DNA of 64,000 nucleotides from Dendrolimus kikuchii (Eukaryota > Arthropoda > Insecta > Lepidoptera > Lasiocampidae). Position numbers and translations under genes: made by a program. The notes under the pieces are model-generated. The model searched no databases. It worked only from the letters and a program-made list of their open reading frames with translations, and was not told the DNA's origin. The DNA lies in contig CM034392.1 of NCBI GenBank assembly GCA_019925095.2, forward strand, positions 15,386,387 through 15,450,386, written 5' to 3'. Of the stretch, positions 19,205 through 29,559 are shown in pieces. Positions within the stretch are counted from its first letter, which is position 1, and each line of letters starts with the position of its first letter.

Positions 19205-19715
19205 TTAGGAAATAACCGCGACTTCGTCTACGCGTGAATTTTAAATTCCCGCGGGGATTCCCTGGACACAAAATAACGCAGTATTTGAAAAAGAATGTAA
19301 GCCATCGGTTTAGTGAAAACTGTGTCGGTATAAGCTAATTTTTACGCACCCGAACAACTACAAACCGCTCCCGGGACAAATCCTGCGGGATTCCCAGGAA
19401 AAAAATATCAATCATTTTATTACATTAAATTTGCTATCGCTCAGTAAAAAATTCACATTGGAAATCGATTTTTTAATCTTTCCAATTTAAATCAGTCCCA
19501 GAAAAATTCCCGCGGGATTCCCAGGATAAAAAGTACCGCAGAGTTTAAATTTAACAATTTGCTGTCGATCAGCGAAGACCGCGACAAAATGTTCCCCGCA
19601 GTTTTTACGTGATTCCTGAACAAACAGACAAACAAACAAGAATCTAAGTGTTTTTTTTTAAATAGCTTCTATGTACAGACACGACATTTTTAGAATTTTT
19701 TAATATTATAGATAG
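19205..19715 (-). repeat. Dispersed repeat family H, near-complete copy
   Basis: Read on the plus strand: 'accgcgacttcgtctacgcg', 'aaaactgtgtcggtataagc', two 'cccgcgggattcccagga'-type blocks, 'ttcacattggaaatcgattt', 'acaaacagacaaacaaacaa', and an end near 'cgacatttttagaatttttt'. Its relatives are 6050-7700 (split), 50640-50965, 56609-57115 and 60948-61440. No coding frame. Confidence 0.8.
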
Positions 19716-20024
19716 ATAATTGTAGCTTAACAGATCATTTGAAAAAAGTAGTCTGTATTAGTGTGAATTTGAAGGATGCATTCCACATCATTCTTGGGAG
19801 ACTACAAATGGCTTCGACAACCTAAAAAGCATCCGATTCAAATTACCCAATATCTCGTAAATAACACAGCGGTTAATATTCAAAATAATTTTCGTCGAAA
19901 AGATGTTTTGAGTTCGGCCTTGAATTTTATTCGAATTTTTCACCTTTAAAAATATAGTAAGTTTTAAAGGAAGAGGAAACAATATTCACGACTTTCAGAG
20001 TTAATATCCGTTACCTAGTTTTTT

Positions 20025-20155
20025 GAAGTGAAACTTCTATATAGAGGGGTTTTAGGATTTTTTTGTCACGAAAAAGCGTTACGGCCGCGTGGAGGAGCGG
20101 CATAAATTTAGACTAGACGTGGTGAGAGGCGGCATAATGTTACAATAGACTATCG
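20025..20155 (+). repeat. Dispersed repeat family D
   Basis: Holds 'gaagtgaaacttc' (20025-20037), 'cacgaaaaagcgttacggcc', 'gcgtggaggagcggcataaa' and 'gacgtggtgagaggcggcat'. The reverse complement occurs at 63890-64000. Non-coding. Confidence 0.7.
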
Positions 20156-20216
20156 ATGTTTTTATTGGTTCCAGATCGAATGCAGTTTTTTTTAAAAGGC
20201 AATAATATTTTGGGAT

Positions 20217-20740
20217 CCACCATCCAGTATTGCTATTGATTACTATCAATCTAATTTTCTGTGAGTAGCTTCATTTTGATGAGACGCCCAAGTTTTTCTC
20301 TTACAAACATTTTCGATTGTGGTAGCTAACAGGGGTAGCAGGGATGAAATATGCCGATTAGATGATTCTCAAAAATGTATTACTAACTGGGTCTTTTTTC
20401 GTTAAATTTAAGATAATTATGGGAATTATTCGTAAAAATATTTGTCCTACAAAATGTACGGTTTGATCAAAGAGGGAAGGGATCCCTCCTTCCAACATGT
20501 ATCGAAACGAGGTCATAAAAATGATAACTAATCAGCTGATTTTTCTCCTGTTGCTTAGTTCATATTTATATAATTTAACAACAACACTGTCCTACAAATC
20601 GAAACATTTTATCCTTGCTACCCCTGTTAGCTACCACAATCGAAAATGTTTGTTAGAGAGAAAGTTGGGCGACTCATCAAAATAAAGCTAGTCACGGAAA
20701 ATCAGCTTGATAGTAATCAGTAGCAAAAATGGATGGTGTA
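20217..20740. mobile_element. Foldback/MITE element with about 130-150 bp inverted arms
   Basis: The left arm 20217-20360 is the inverted complement of 20595-20740. Blocks such as 'attttgatgagacgcccaa', 'cattttcgattgtggtagct' and 'aacaggggtagca' are mirrored, starting from 'caccatcc' / 'ggatggtg' at the ends. The spacer is about 240 bp and has no transposase. Arms differ at scattered sites, so the copy is not new. No clear target duplication was found. Confidence 0.85.
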
Positions 20741-20744
20741 ACCC

Positions 20745-21720
20745 CAACTATAACATACATGAGTTTTTTTTTCATTCTACAGGCACCATACGACTATGTA
20801 CACTGAAAAATAAATAATTTATCAACCCTTAGACACGTCTGTAGTGGCGATGCGTAAAATGTATTTATTGGCGATTACACCTAGCATTCTACCGCGGCAC
20901 ATAGATTATGACGACATGTTGTTACTATAAAATTTCATTTATAGATCCCAATGTTTAAAAAATTGACTGGCATACAAAGATAACTCTATTATATTAAAAA
21001 AACAAAACAATTCTTGTCGCATACGCTGCCATTACGCCACCACGACTAATAATCTAAAAATATTTTAGATGTGCATAATGGGCGATCTTATCGCTAAAAC
21101 GTGATCTGTTCCAGACAACTCGAAAGAGATTTTTTTTTATAAATTCAGATACCTACATGTGTGGCGGCAACTCCATTTTTATATTTTTGGCAACAGCACT
21201 GTAATATTGTGTGGCAACATATAAGATAAATACATACTTTTTTATCACTTGAGTTCAGCAGATAGGACCACTTGATGGAATAATTCCAAAGAAAAAAAAT
21301 CATTCGGACGAATTGAGAGCCTCCTACTTTTTGAAGTGGTTTACAAATGAATTCCTTCAATTCATTCCAAAATTGACGTTATAATTTTATACACGGGTAT
21401 AAAGTCTAAAGTCGTGAGGTTTTGTAAGATAAAAAAAACGTGTGCGTCTCGGGGCGCCCGACAGAAGTGATAACTTAAACTAATCTATATTGAACTACAT
21501 AATATTGAAATTGTTTAACTTGAGAAAAGCTTAACTTATTACTTAAATTTTATGTATATTAATATGATAATGTAAGGGAAGGTTATTTATTAATAAAATC
21601 TTTTATTGATTATAAAATACATTTTATTCTTAGTTACAATTCTTGAATATATACATTAAAATTTTGTGTGTGTAAATTATTAGTATCATTATTTAATCTA
21701 ATTACCGGAATACGGCTAGC
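20745..21720. other. AT-rich stretch with repeat traces, no gene seen
   Basis: A reverse-oriented family F fragment is visible around 21300-21345 ('gaattgagagcctcctactt'). Otherwise I see nothing I can support. Confidence 0.35.
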
Positions 21721-21734
21721 GCTGTAGATTAAAG

Positions 21735-21845
21735 TGAGAGAGGAGGAGCCTGCCTACCGGTGCCGTATGCGTGAGAGAAAGGGAAGCCAGACAGACTGGC
21801 GCCGTAACGCGTTACGTAACGAAGTGGTTTACCCTGCCATAAGAG
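21735..21845. other. GC-richer patch with palindrome CGTAACGCGTTACG
   Basis: The 14-bp perfect palindrome CGTAACGCGTTACG is at 21803-21816 and is followed by a further 'tacgtaacg'. The local sequence is richer in GC than the flanks. I do not recognise a gene. Confidence 0.4.
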
Positions 21846-21849
21846 TTAT

Positions 21850-22600
21850 CAGTTCAATAAAAAGTGTCTCAATTCTTTGTAATCTACCATCTAGGTCTAT
21901 CAAATCTGTTCCAAAACGATTTTAAACAATCATAATTTTTTAAACTGCGCATGCGTTTATATTTTGGATTGTTTTAAGTGGTCTGAGCTCTTGTGGCAAC
22001 AGAACTCTAAATATAATTAATATTGCTCACACTTTTTCAACTCAAGATTCGTTATTTTGTAAAGACACAAGCCCCAAAGCGATTGGAGCACAAGAGCACC
22101 AAAAGTTTGTCAAGATATAAATTCAATTTCTTTACGGTATTAACTAAAATAATGTGGGTTTTTTGTAGGGTTACCAAATGTTAGTTAGCAACAGAATAAT
22201 TACCAACAAAAATTAAGTCGAGAAAATGTGTTAGAGTTGAGGCAAGTAAGTTGTTTTTTAGAATACCCTCTGTAAGATAACACCACTGGTTCTTAAATTC
22301 AATAGACTGAAATCATATAGAGCCACACTCTATGGAGATTTTTTACTGTATTCTCTGAAACTTCATGTAATTGAAATATTATGTTATTACATGATGAATA
22401 ATGATGATGAATGAATGATATTACTATTTATACTATTCAAGCTATTAAAATACGGTTAATGTCAGTTACCACCAGTGTTGAGTTCGATTCTCCACTTTAT
22501 GTGGGCTTCGGTATCCCTCATTATTAGACCAGTGGCAGGTTTATCATCCCTTAGAACATCAAGCCAGCATTTCTTAGTCGAAGGCGGCATGGCTAGATAC
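21850..22600. other. AT-rich stretch, no gene seen
   Basis: Only short simple repeats ('gatgatgaatgaatgat' near 22395-22420). No coding signal. Confidence 0.4.
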
Positions 22601-22602
22601 TT

Positions 22603-22708
22603 GCGGTATTGCTTATATTGAGTTAGATTACTCGTAAGTTTGTAGGTTTCTTTAAGGTTCTTAAAGTAGCCTACAAACTTACTCTAACTCAATATGAATA
22701 AGACCGCA
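22603..22708. repeat. Imperfect hairpin, about 40-bp arms
   Basis: The left arm 'gcggtattgcttatattgag'...'gtaagtttgtagg' pairs with 'cctacaaacttac'...'ctcaatatgaataagaccgc'. One 6-nt bulge ('attact') and a few mismatches. It could be a small MITE or a hairpin RNA source. Confidence 0.7.
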
Positions 22709-23039
22709 GGTCTCGACATAACAGGCCGGTTTACATATAAGGTGGCTAGACCAGGGTAGGCGACTCTCTTTCAGTTTATTGCTAAATCATCTAATGTCAT
22801 ATGAAACAATAAGTCTCATTTAAATATGTATTTTTATTTATTTTTTAATAGTTTGGAATTATAATAAAAAAAGATATGGAGAAAATGATCAATCACCAGC
22901 TTAAAGGTTTTAAAAATCTGAAATAGGAAATAATAGTTCTTACTTACAGTCCAGCTATTCTATAAAGCCACTCTTGACATCTATCAAATTGATTTTAGTA
23001 GTTATGTGAACTATCGATCATGGTACCACTGATGATGAT

Positions 23040-23430
23040 AGCGATGATATCGCTTAGCCTTCGGGGAGACTGCGTTCCTCTGCGTATTCTACCGCCTGTA
23101 CAACGGAGAGTGTTCCGAGGAACTGCTTGATCTGGTGCCAACGCCTCTCCTTTACAACCGCACCGCTCGCCATCGACGGGATGTTCACCCCCATTTCCTG
23201 GACCTCCCATACTCAACCACGTAACGGTTCTCTAGAACGTTTATTCCGCGTACAACAATGATCTGGAGAGAACTTCCCACCGAGGTTTTCCTTCTGCGCT
23301 ACGACATGGGATCGTTTAAGAAGGGCGTTATAAAATTTCTTAGAGGCCAGCAACGCCTTGGCAACGGTAACCACCTTCCATTAAGTGGTCTGTCCGCCTG
23401 TTTGCCTGCTTCAGGCGATAAAAAAAAATA
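23040..23430 (+). pseudogene. LINE RT C-terminus and 3' UTR (family L1w), best copy
   Basis: Reads FYRLYNGECSEELLDLVP..., HPHFLDLPYSTT, a stop (TAA), then RFSRTFIPRTTMIWRELP, RYDMGSFKKG and IKFLRGQQR. This is the C-terminal tail of a widespread insect non-LTR reverse transcriptase. After the coding end come 'ggtaaccaccttccattaag', 'tggtctgtccgcctgtttgc' and an A-run, which is the reverse complement of the short repeats at 9545, 16345, 33345 and 34465. Those repeats are therefore 5'-truncated copies of this LINE. One nonsense codon and the loss of everything upstream make it dead. Confidence 0.8.
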
Positions 23431-23464
23431 CCGGTTAACAATTGGAATCGATATAGGAAATCAC

Positions 23465-23552
23465 AATAAGCCTAAATGGCACTCTGTTATTCGTGCCTAC
23501 CCCGCAAGGGAACTGGCGTGAAGTTATGTATGTATGTATGTATGTATGTACA
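23465..23552 (+). pseudogene. 5'-truncated LINE stub with (ATGT)n tail
   Basis: The frame NKPKWHSVIRAYPARELA ends at TGA 23519-23521, followed by 'agttatgtatgtatgtatgt'. Same 3' end as 8021-8228. It directly follows the L1w LINE stub. No convincing flanking duplication was found. Confidence 0.75.
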
Positions 23553-23889
23553 AATTACCGAATCGATTAAAATGAACAATTGTTAATCTAAACAAAAATA
23601 TTTTAGAACTAGTTGAGATAGGCAGAAAGAATAACGTGCCAGGACCTACGGGAAGCAGGCGATAGCTATTTCCCGCTGACCTATTGGCGAATGAAAAAAA
23701 CACGGGAGTTTTAGTGGGTATTCCAGCAATGGTAACCTACCTACACCCCCTGGTGGAGGATCCTACCCTTAGGATCAAGCCGGCAAGTATCCACACACGT
23801 TCACCTATATAAATACTATAAGGTAGTAAAATGGGCGGTCTCTTTCAGACATTCTTGCAAATGTATATAAAAAGTACAATTATTGCTCA

Positions 23890-24155
23890 CTAGCTATACC
23901 CGGCAGACGTTGTCCTGCACTTAGAAATAAAAATCGAGAACCCGATTGCAGCGACATTTACCGGGACCATTAGTTAATTTAAACTATTCTCGAATCCACT
24001 TTAATAAAAACAAAAAAAAACATCAAAATAGGTCCCATCGTTTAGGAAGACATTAGCGGTGCCACCTACCGGTAAATCTTAACTATCCCGGGACCCACTT
24101 GAACACACACAAAAATAATTTCACTTAAATATTGGAACCCTATTACAGCGAAATT
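23890..24155 (-). repeat. Dispersed repeat family B, reverse copy
   Basis: On the plus strand it starts A|CTAG at 23890, then 'cccggcagacgttgtcctgc', 'gaacccgattgcagcgacat', 'ggtgccacctaccggtaaat' and 'cccgggacccacttgaacac'. These are the reverse complements of the blocks at 2770-3380. Confidence 0.75.
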
Positions 24156-24159
24156 AATT

Positions 24160-25080
24160 ATTTTACATGTATTTTACCAATAAAATAGCTCCGACCGAAG
24201 CATCTGTTTTAAACGATATTCAATTTTTTTACATCCTTGACGATATTTGCAGCACATATTCTGTCAATTCTATGTTAAACGTCATAAGGTTACATTAAAC
24301 AAGTTTATATTGTCCAAAGCGCTAAGGATAGATTAGAAATAATTTTATATGGTGGTTAAGTATTCTTAATTGTTTTTTATTTGCTGCGAAATTTTCTTAA
24401 TTTTTTTCTTTCATAAGAATCTTCTTCTGACAATAACAAACACAACAAAAAAAGAATTAGCGAAATCGGTCCAGCCGTTCACGCGTGATGGCGTGACCAA
24501 GGGAAATAGGGATTAATTTATATATATATATATAGATTTCTCATACGCAGAAAGTAAGCTTCATTCGGTTCAGACGTGATCACAGGGATGAAAACAGTAC
24601 TTTTCGTCCCTGGAAAACGATTTTCCCAGCTAGCATAAAACTTAGAAACTATACAAGCCATGTCCGAACTTTTTATACATCCACTGTTAAATTGCAGCAT
24701 AAAATTGTAATTAAAAAATATCAACAATTTTATAAAATGATTTTAGACCCATAATTTACTTTGCACTAAATTATTACTTATTTTACACAAGGAGCTAAAA
24801 ATTACTATCATCAATGCCAAAAAAATACTGGCTGGTAGAATGCCACAGAAAAAAATATTTACATGACATATTAACGGAGTTACCTAGATTTAATGGATCT
24901 AACACCTGAATTCATTAGGGAAGTAGTTGTTTGTTTAACTAATCAGTTTTTATTGACTTTCCTGGCATTACCATGTCGTAGTCCTTAGGATCGAGGATAC
25001 AAATGAAACAACAAAGCAATCAAGGGGTAAAATAATGTATGTTTATTATTAGAAATAATCTTAATTTATAGATGTCTAGT
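24160..25080. other. AT-rich stretch, no gene seen
   Basis: A repeat-type block 'aatcggtccagccgttcacg' sits near 24465-24485, before a short (TA) run at 24520. Otherwise no supported feature. Confidence 0.35.
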
Positions 25081-25089
25081 TGTAATAGA

Positions 25090-25235
25090 ATAGTCAACCG
25101 ATTCGATTCTTGACAAGGGTAATTTATTATCAAAAATTTAAAGACCACTTTAGTTTTTGTTAAAATCGGTCTCGAGACTCCTTGAGTGATACCTATACGC
25201 TATTTCCTGAAGGCCAACTTGAAAAATAAAATTCA
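25090..25235 (+). repeat. Dispersed repeat family G
   Basis: Shares 'accgattcgattcttgac', 'gttaaaatcggtctcgagac' and 'ttcctgaaggcc'-type blocks with 59405-59580 (same strand) and 58640-58800 (opposite strand). Non-coding. Confidence 0.65.
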
Positions 25236-25349
25236 CCTGTATATAATTGCATATTATCTAATTACTTGTCACCTGTAAACTAAAGTGTAATTGAGGTTTG
25301 ATTTTCTTACTTTTGCATGGCAACCCTAGCTAGCTGTTACTGGATATAT

Positions 25350-25465
25350 TAGTGGCAATGTTACCAGGGCGCTGTCGGGGCGCGGGTGGGCGCGCGGAGA
25401 GCGCGGTCACGGTCGAGGCCGCGGCCTTGACACGTGCCGCGCAGCCTCCTCCGCTATCGCATGTA
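25350..25465. other. GC-rich island, function unknown
   Basis: About 110 bp of very GC-rich, CpG-dense sequence ('ggtcgaggccgcggccttga') in an AT-rich region. The frame 25352-25549 through it is Ala-rich with no recognised domain. It could be a host regulatory element or an exon. Confidence 0.35.
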
Positions 25466-25624
25466 ACTACCACTTCCTTTAAACCCTATAATTTCAATAG
25501 ATCAGCGGAATATTTATTCGTTGTACAAAAAAAGCAAATTTTACAATGAATATTGTTTTGAATATGAATGATATGAATAAGGTTTTCAATATTATCTTAC
25601 TTGTGCTTATCTTATACCAATAAA

Positions 25625-25850
25625 GAGTTTGTTTGTTTGTTTGCTTGAATGCGCTAATCTCAGGCACTACTGGTCTGACTTGAAAAATTCTTTCAGAGTT
25701 AGATAGCCCATTTATCGAGGAAGGCTATGTTATATATCATCACGCTAAGACCAACAGGAGCGGAGCACCAATGAAGAATGTTTCAAAATGGGGGGGTTTT
25801 TTAACTTACCTTAACTATTCCAAGGGGACGAAGTCGCAGGCAGAAGCTAG
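25625..25850 (+). repeat. Dispersed repeat family A, copy 4
   Basis: Contains 'ctcaggcactactggtctga', 'atcatcacgctaagaccaac', 'gagcaccaatgaagaatgtt' and ends 'gacgaagtcgcaggcagaag' then ctag at 25847-25850. This is the one copy where A, not T, follows the CTAG. Confidence 0.8.
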
Positions 25851-25949
25851 AAGCCATATAAAATGGTTTTGTGTTGTGGGTACAATTTCATTCTTGTACC
25901 CTTAGAATTGTCTTAATAGCTAACAAATCTTTACATGTATTTTCATTAT

Positions 25950-26103
25950 GATGCGATCACACCTGCGATAATGTTAAAGATTTAGAATGTGTCCGAATAG
26001 GTATTAACTAAAGCGTTAAAAAATAACTCCGTTAAGCATTAAACCCATCGCCATATCTGCGTGAAACGGCATATATCTCTAACATTATCGCAGATGAAGC
26101 CCC
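25950..26103. mobile_element. Small MITE-like element
   Basis: The inverted pair 'cctgcgataatgttaaagat' (25962-25981) and 'atctctaacattatcgcaga' (26075-26094) encloses about 90 bp. One mismatch is visible in the core. No ORF. Confidence 0.6.
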
Positions 26104-26109
26104 ACCATA

Positions 26110-27515
26110 ATAAAAGTCATTTACAATTTTAATTATAGTTCCAAATTTAAAAGCTAATTGATTTGATAGGTTTTCAAATACTGGTAATACAATTTAAGCC
26201 TGAATTTCATGGAAACATTGTTCATCCGCAGAGCTCCTTAGTAGTTATTGAAGTTTAATTTGTCTAAAAGTTATTTACAAAAATCGAATACGTGCTTTGC
26301 AGTCCGCGCATAGTGAAGTTTTTTAGAGGTAATGAACTTATCGCTTGTTCTTGTTATAGTTACGGAACTTGTGACGTGGGGGGGGGGTCAGCTCCTCCTC
26401 TTTGGCCACAGAATAGGTTTAGGTGGGTCAATGAACTATACAAGATAATTATGTAGTATATTTAATCTGTTCCGTGACAACCGGTGGACTTCTATGCACA
26501 AAAGGGTACACTGGCCTGTCGAAGCCTTGGAAGCTCTTGGAGTGAAGTTGTTCTACAGCTCTAATATTAGCTCGATCGGTCCGCGTCTGGTATATGTTGG
26601 CTTGGTTGTATAGGTTTTCTTAGGCAAAGTAAAGGTAGCCTTGGTCCCCAGCGGGAACACGTAGTTATTTTAAAAACGTTAAAGGAGGTTTTTAATCGTA
26701 TGGAATAATATTTATAAAAGAATTTTAACAGCTGATATTTTTGAATTCGAGCGAAAGCCAAAGTTAACCGCCGTCACAACTTTTTTTAAACTCTCTTGAC
26801 AGTGACATAGTTTGATCCATCCCCATCCTGCAAGAAAAAAAACGCGGGAAACTTCCGAAATTGGCGGTCGTGTTTTTTTAGAGAAAATTTAATTAGTTGG
26901 TTTCGTGAGGATTCAGTGGAGTTATTTACAGATATATAACGTACTGTAAATGTTTTTTTTTCCAATAAACTAAAAAAAACAGCAATATTATTAAAAATAT
27001 ATCACGCATATCCTGTCTGTCACGGGTCTGTAAAAGTTTTAATTTCATTATTAACGAGATAAGGTCTACAGTTGACTCTACTTTTAAATCTAACTTCAGG
27101 CTATACTATTGATTCAGCAGCCGGTGATAATGCGAAGGTAGTCTTCGGTAAGAGAAGCCAAGACATCGCCGTCAAACATGCAAGAAGAATACTAGGAATG
27201 ACAATCCCAGTATCTTAAAATATTGCCTTGAATCCGTTTTACTTTGTTCGCAAGATATCGATAGTACTTTATTAGTTTTGTGTACGTACTATCCGTGGAG
27301 ACTTATTAGTCCCGATAAGCTATTTATATAAGAACTGTTGCGGGGGCGTTAGGTTTAGTGATAAGTGAACTGTGTCAAATTGTAAGAAAACAAGTATAGG
27401 ACAATTTGGAAAGGGAAAGTATGGGAGGAAAAGTATGCACGTACCTGGATTGATGTAAATTGGGCGACTCACTGCTCCTGAGCTACTTGCTCCATGTCAC
27501 TGGTCACTTGCAGTT
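26110..27515. other. Mixed AT-rich sequence, no gene seen
   Basis: Contains a G10 run near 26380 and ordinary single-copy-looking sequence. The open frame at 26567-26761 (reverse) has no recognisable motif. No feature can be supported. Confidence 0.4.
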
Positions 27516-27523
27516 TTATTTAT

Positions 27524-27524
<1 letters not shown>

Positions 27525-27596
<72 letters not shown>
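27525..27596. repeat. (TA)n microsatellite, about 72 bp
   Basis: Uninterrupted TA/AT dinucleotide run. Confidence 0.97.
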
Positions 27597-27599
<3 letters not shown>

Positions 27600-27929
27600 C
27601 TGAAGCGGCGATACGTTATTTATATTATTTTATGTGTATATATTTGTTTTTAGTATAGGTATTGCGGAGCGAAGTAATTGCAGATATTATATTTACAACA
27701 AATGTCTTTATAGTAACGTAATGATGTATAGTATTTTATATTATATATGTTTATTTTATTTTATATTATTAGCGGTATTCATTTAATTTATTTGATGACA
27801 TGACATGAATAACTGACGTGCGTGCGAAAGGGAAACGCGCCGTCATATTTGAAGAGAGAATTTAAATACGAGTATTGTGAAGAAATGATCGTATAGGCCG
27901 AAAGAAGGTTACATACATGAATGTTATAT

Positions 27930-27980
27930 CAATTTGATTTTAAGTTCTTGGTATCACACCAAGAACTTAAAATCAAATTG
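27930..27980. repeat. Perfect 22-bp hairpin with 7-nt loop
   Basis: The arm caatttgattttaagttctt-gg (27930-27951) is followed by the loop tatcaca and its exact reverse complement (27959-27980). It is not part of any repeat family I recognise in the window. Confidence 0.9.
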
Positions 27981-28359
27981 GAAGTGTTTCAAATAATAAA
28001 ACGTCAAAAAAGGAAAGAAGACTGACTACTTATTTATTACGTAACTGAGATTAACGTACTAACTACGTAATTTAGAGTAACGTATTTTTAGTGGGCATAT
28101 CGTCTCTTCTTGCATTGTAGTTTTTCTTTCCTCCTATTCTTTTTCCATTCCGTCAATACAGGCCGGCGACGGTGGCTCCAAACCATGTGCCACTTAAAAT
28201 TTCATTTAAGAAAATTAATTACGGCTGCTGAAAAGTGGCCGAAACGTAGGAATATAACTCCAATAAAAAGCAGCTCTTAAAACCGTTAAAACGTAGTTCT
28301 AATTGAGTAGTAGCCATACAAGGAACTACGAGATCGATTTTTTTTAGTGTATATAAAAT

Positions 28360-28640
28360 AAATTATATAATAACAGCGCATAAATGTCCCACTGCTGGGC
28401 TCGAGCCTCCCATTATAGGGGGAACGAACAGTATACCCGCCACGCTTGTCCAAGGCGGCTTGGCAGGTTTGACACATCGGTTATCTTGACGTGCAGGTTG
28501 CATTACGATGATTTCCTTCACCGTTGTTAGTACGTGGTAATTATAACAATATGCACATTAGGTAAGAAAACTGTATAAGGGGTGCATGCGTTCTGGCCAG
28601 GATCGAACCCGCGCCCTTTGATGTTTTTATTTTGAGGAGT
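28360..28640 (+). mobile_element. SINE-like repeat family E, longest copy
   Basis: Contains 'cccactgctgggctcgagcc', 'cacgcttgtccaaggcggct', 'gatttccttcaccgttgtta', 'gtgcatgcgttctggccagg' and 'atcgaacccgcgccc'. The last block resembles the T-arm and B box of a tRNA, in line with a tRNA-related SINE in reverse. Other copies: 54052-54250 (same strand) and 17560-17725 (opposite). Confidence 0.75.
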
Positions 28641-28847
28641 TTTTATTTTTGTTTTCCACCGTCATAACAATTGCGTCTCTTTAAACATTTCATAAGATGT
28701 CCTGAAAATATTATTAAAAGTTCTAGATATTAAATTGAGAGTTATACATAACTCTGCTAGTTTTCTGAGTGCAATGACCTGGCGTCGGTATATCACATTT
28801 TTGGTCTTATTCGTTAAATATAATTATTAAAAATGAATTTTACATCC

Positions 28848-28907
28848 GTTGTTCGTGCCTACCCCGCAAGGGAACTGGCGTGAAGTTATGTATGTATGTA
28901 TGTATGT
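28848..28907 (+). mobile_element. 60-bp LINE stub with perfect 12-bp target duplication
   Basis: The insert runs from 'gttgttcgtgcctaccccgc' through the stop (TGA 28880-28882 region) to 'tatgtatgtatgtatgt'. The duplication aattttacatcc is at 28836-28847 and 28908-28919. Only about 11 codons of the LINE plus its tail were copied. Confidence 0.9.
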
Positions 28908-28919
28908 AATTTTACATCC

Positions 28920-29295
28920 TTATTTCAAATCACGGAGTTAACGAAGTATTTTATAGGTATCGCAAGAAATGCTTAGATAGCTTCATGTTTTCTATAATAA
29001 TAAGAAACGTCCTCATACAACTAGACTTTTATAACTTTTTCTGCTGACTATTTAAAATACGGGCACAAACAAGACTATAGACTCAAATAAGCAATGTCCA
29101 TGCAATGTCCAGGTTGTAAAGTATAATTAAAGATTTCTTTATAAGAGTATTAAGGTTAAAGTAACATGAATGCATGTCGCGCTTCAAATATCTCCCCATT
29201 GAATCGAAAGAAAGAAAGGGGCAAAAAATATGTATGTGAGACCGGCGTCTCATTGTCTCAAGTATGCCACAGTAATCGTTTTCATTAGCTCAACG
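28920..29295. other. AT-rich stretch, no gene seen
   Basis: A direct duplication 'gcaatgtccatgcaatgtcc' lies near 29092-29111. Nothing else can be supported. Confidence 0.35.
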
Positions 29296-29299
29296 AATC

Positions 29300-29535
29300 A
29301 ACGTGAGCCGATGTTGATCCGAGATGGGAACAGGGCAAAAACCGTGGTGCATTGGACCGCCGGATACGGGTTCCCGTCGGAGCGGGGCCAGGGAGACGAG
29401 CGGGGCGCGGGGTGGCAGGGAACGGGAGTGCATCGGGACGTTGACTGTCTGGCCCTGCCTGTGTTATCTGCAGTTGCCCTTTCGTACGATGCACCGTAAC
29501 CCTCCTTCCACGGTCCCACCCCAGCAGGGGGATGA
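29300..29535. other. GC-rich patch, open on both strands, unrecognised
   Basis: About 230 bp of GC-rich sequence with overlapping open frames on both strands (for example 29324-29629 plus, 29285-29539 minus). I recognise no domain in any frame. A decayed retroelement fragment or a conserved host element are both possible. Confidence 0.3.
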
Positions 29536-29559
29536 ACACCAGACTACTGCAACCCGCTC

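Noticed and set aside
28600..28620. Possible tRNA T-arm ('ggatcgaaccc')
   Set aside because: No acceptor, D or anticodon arm around it; it is the box of a SINE family E copy.
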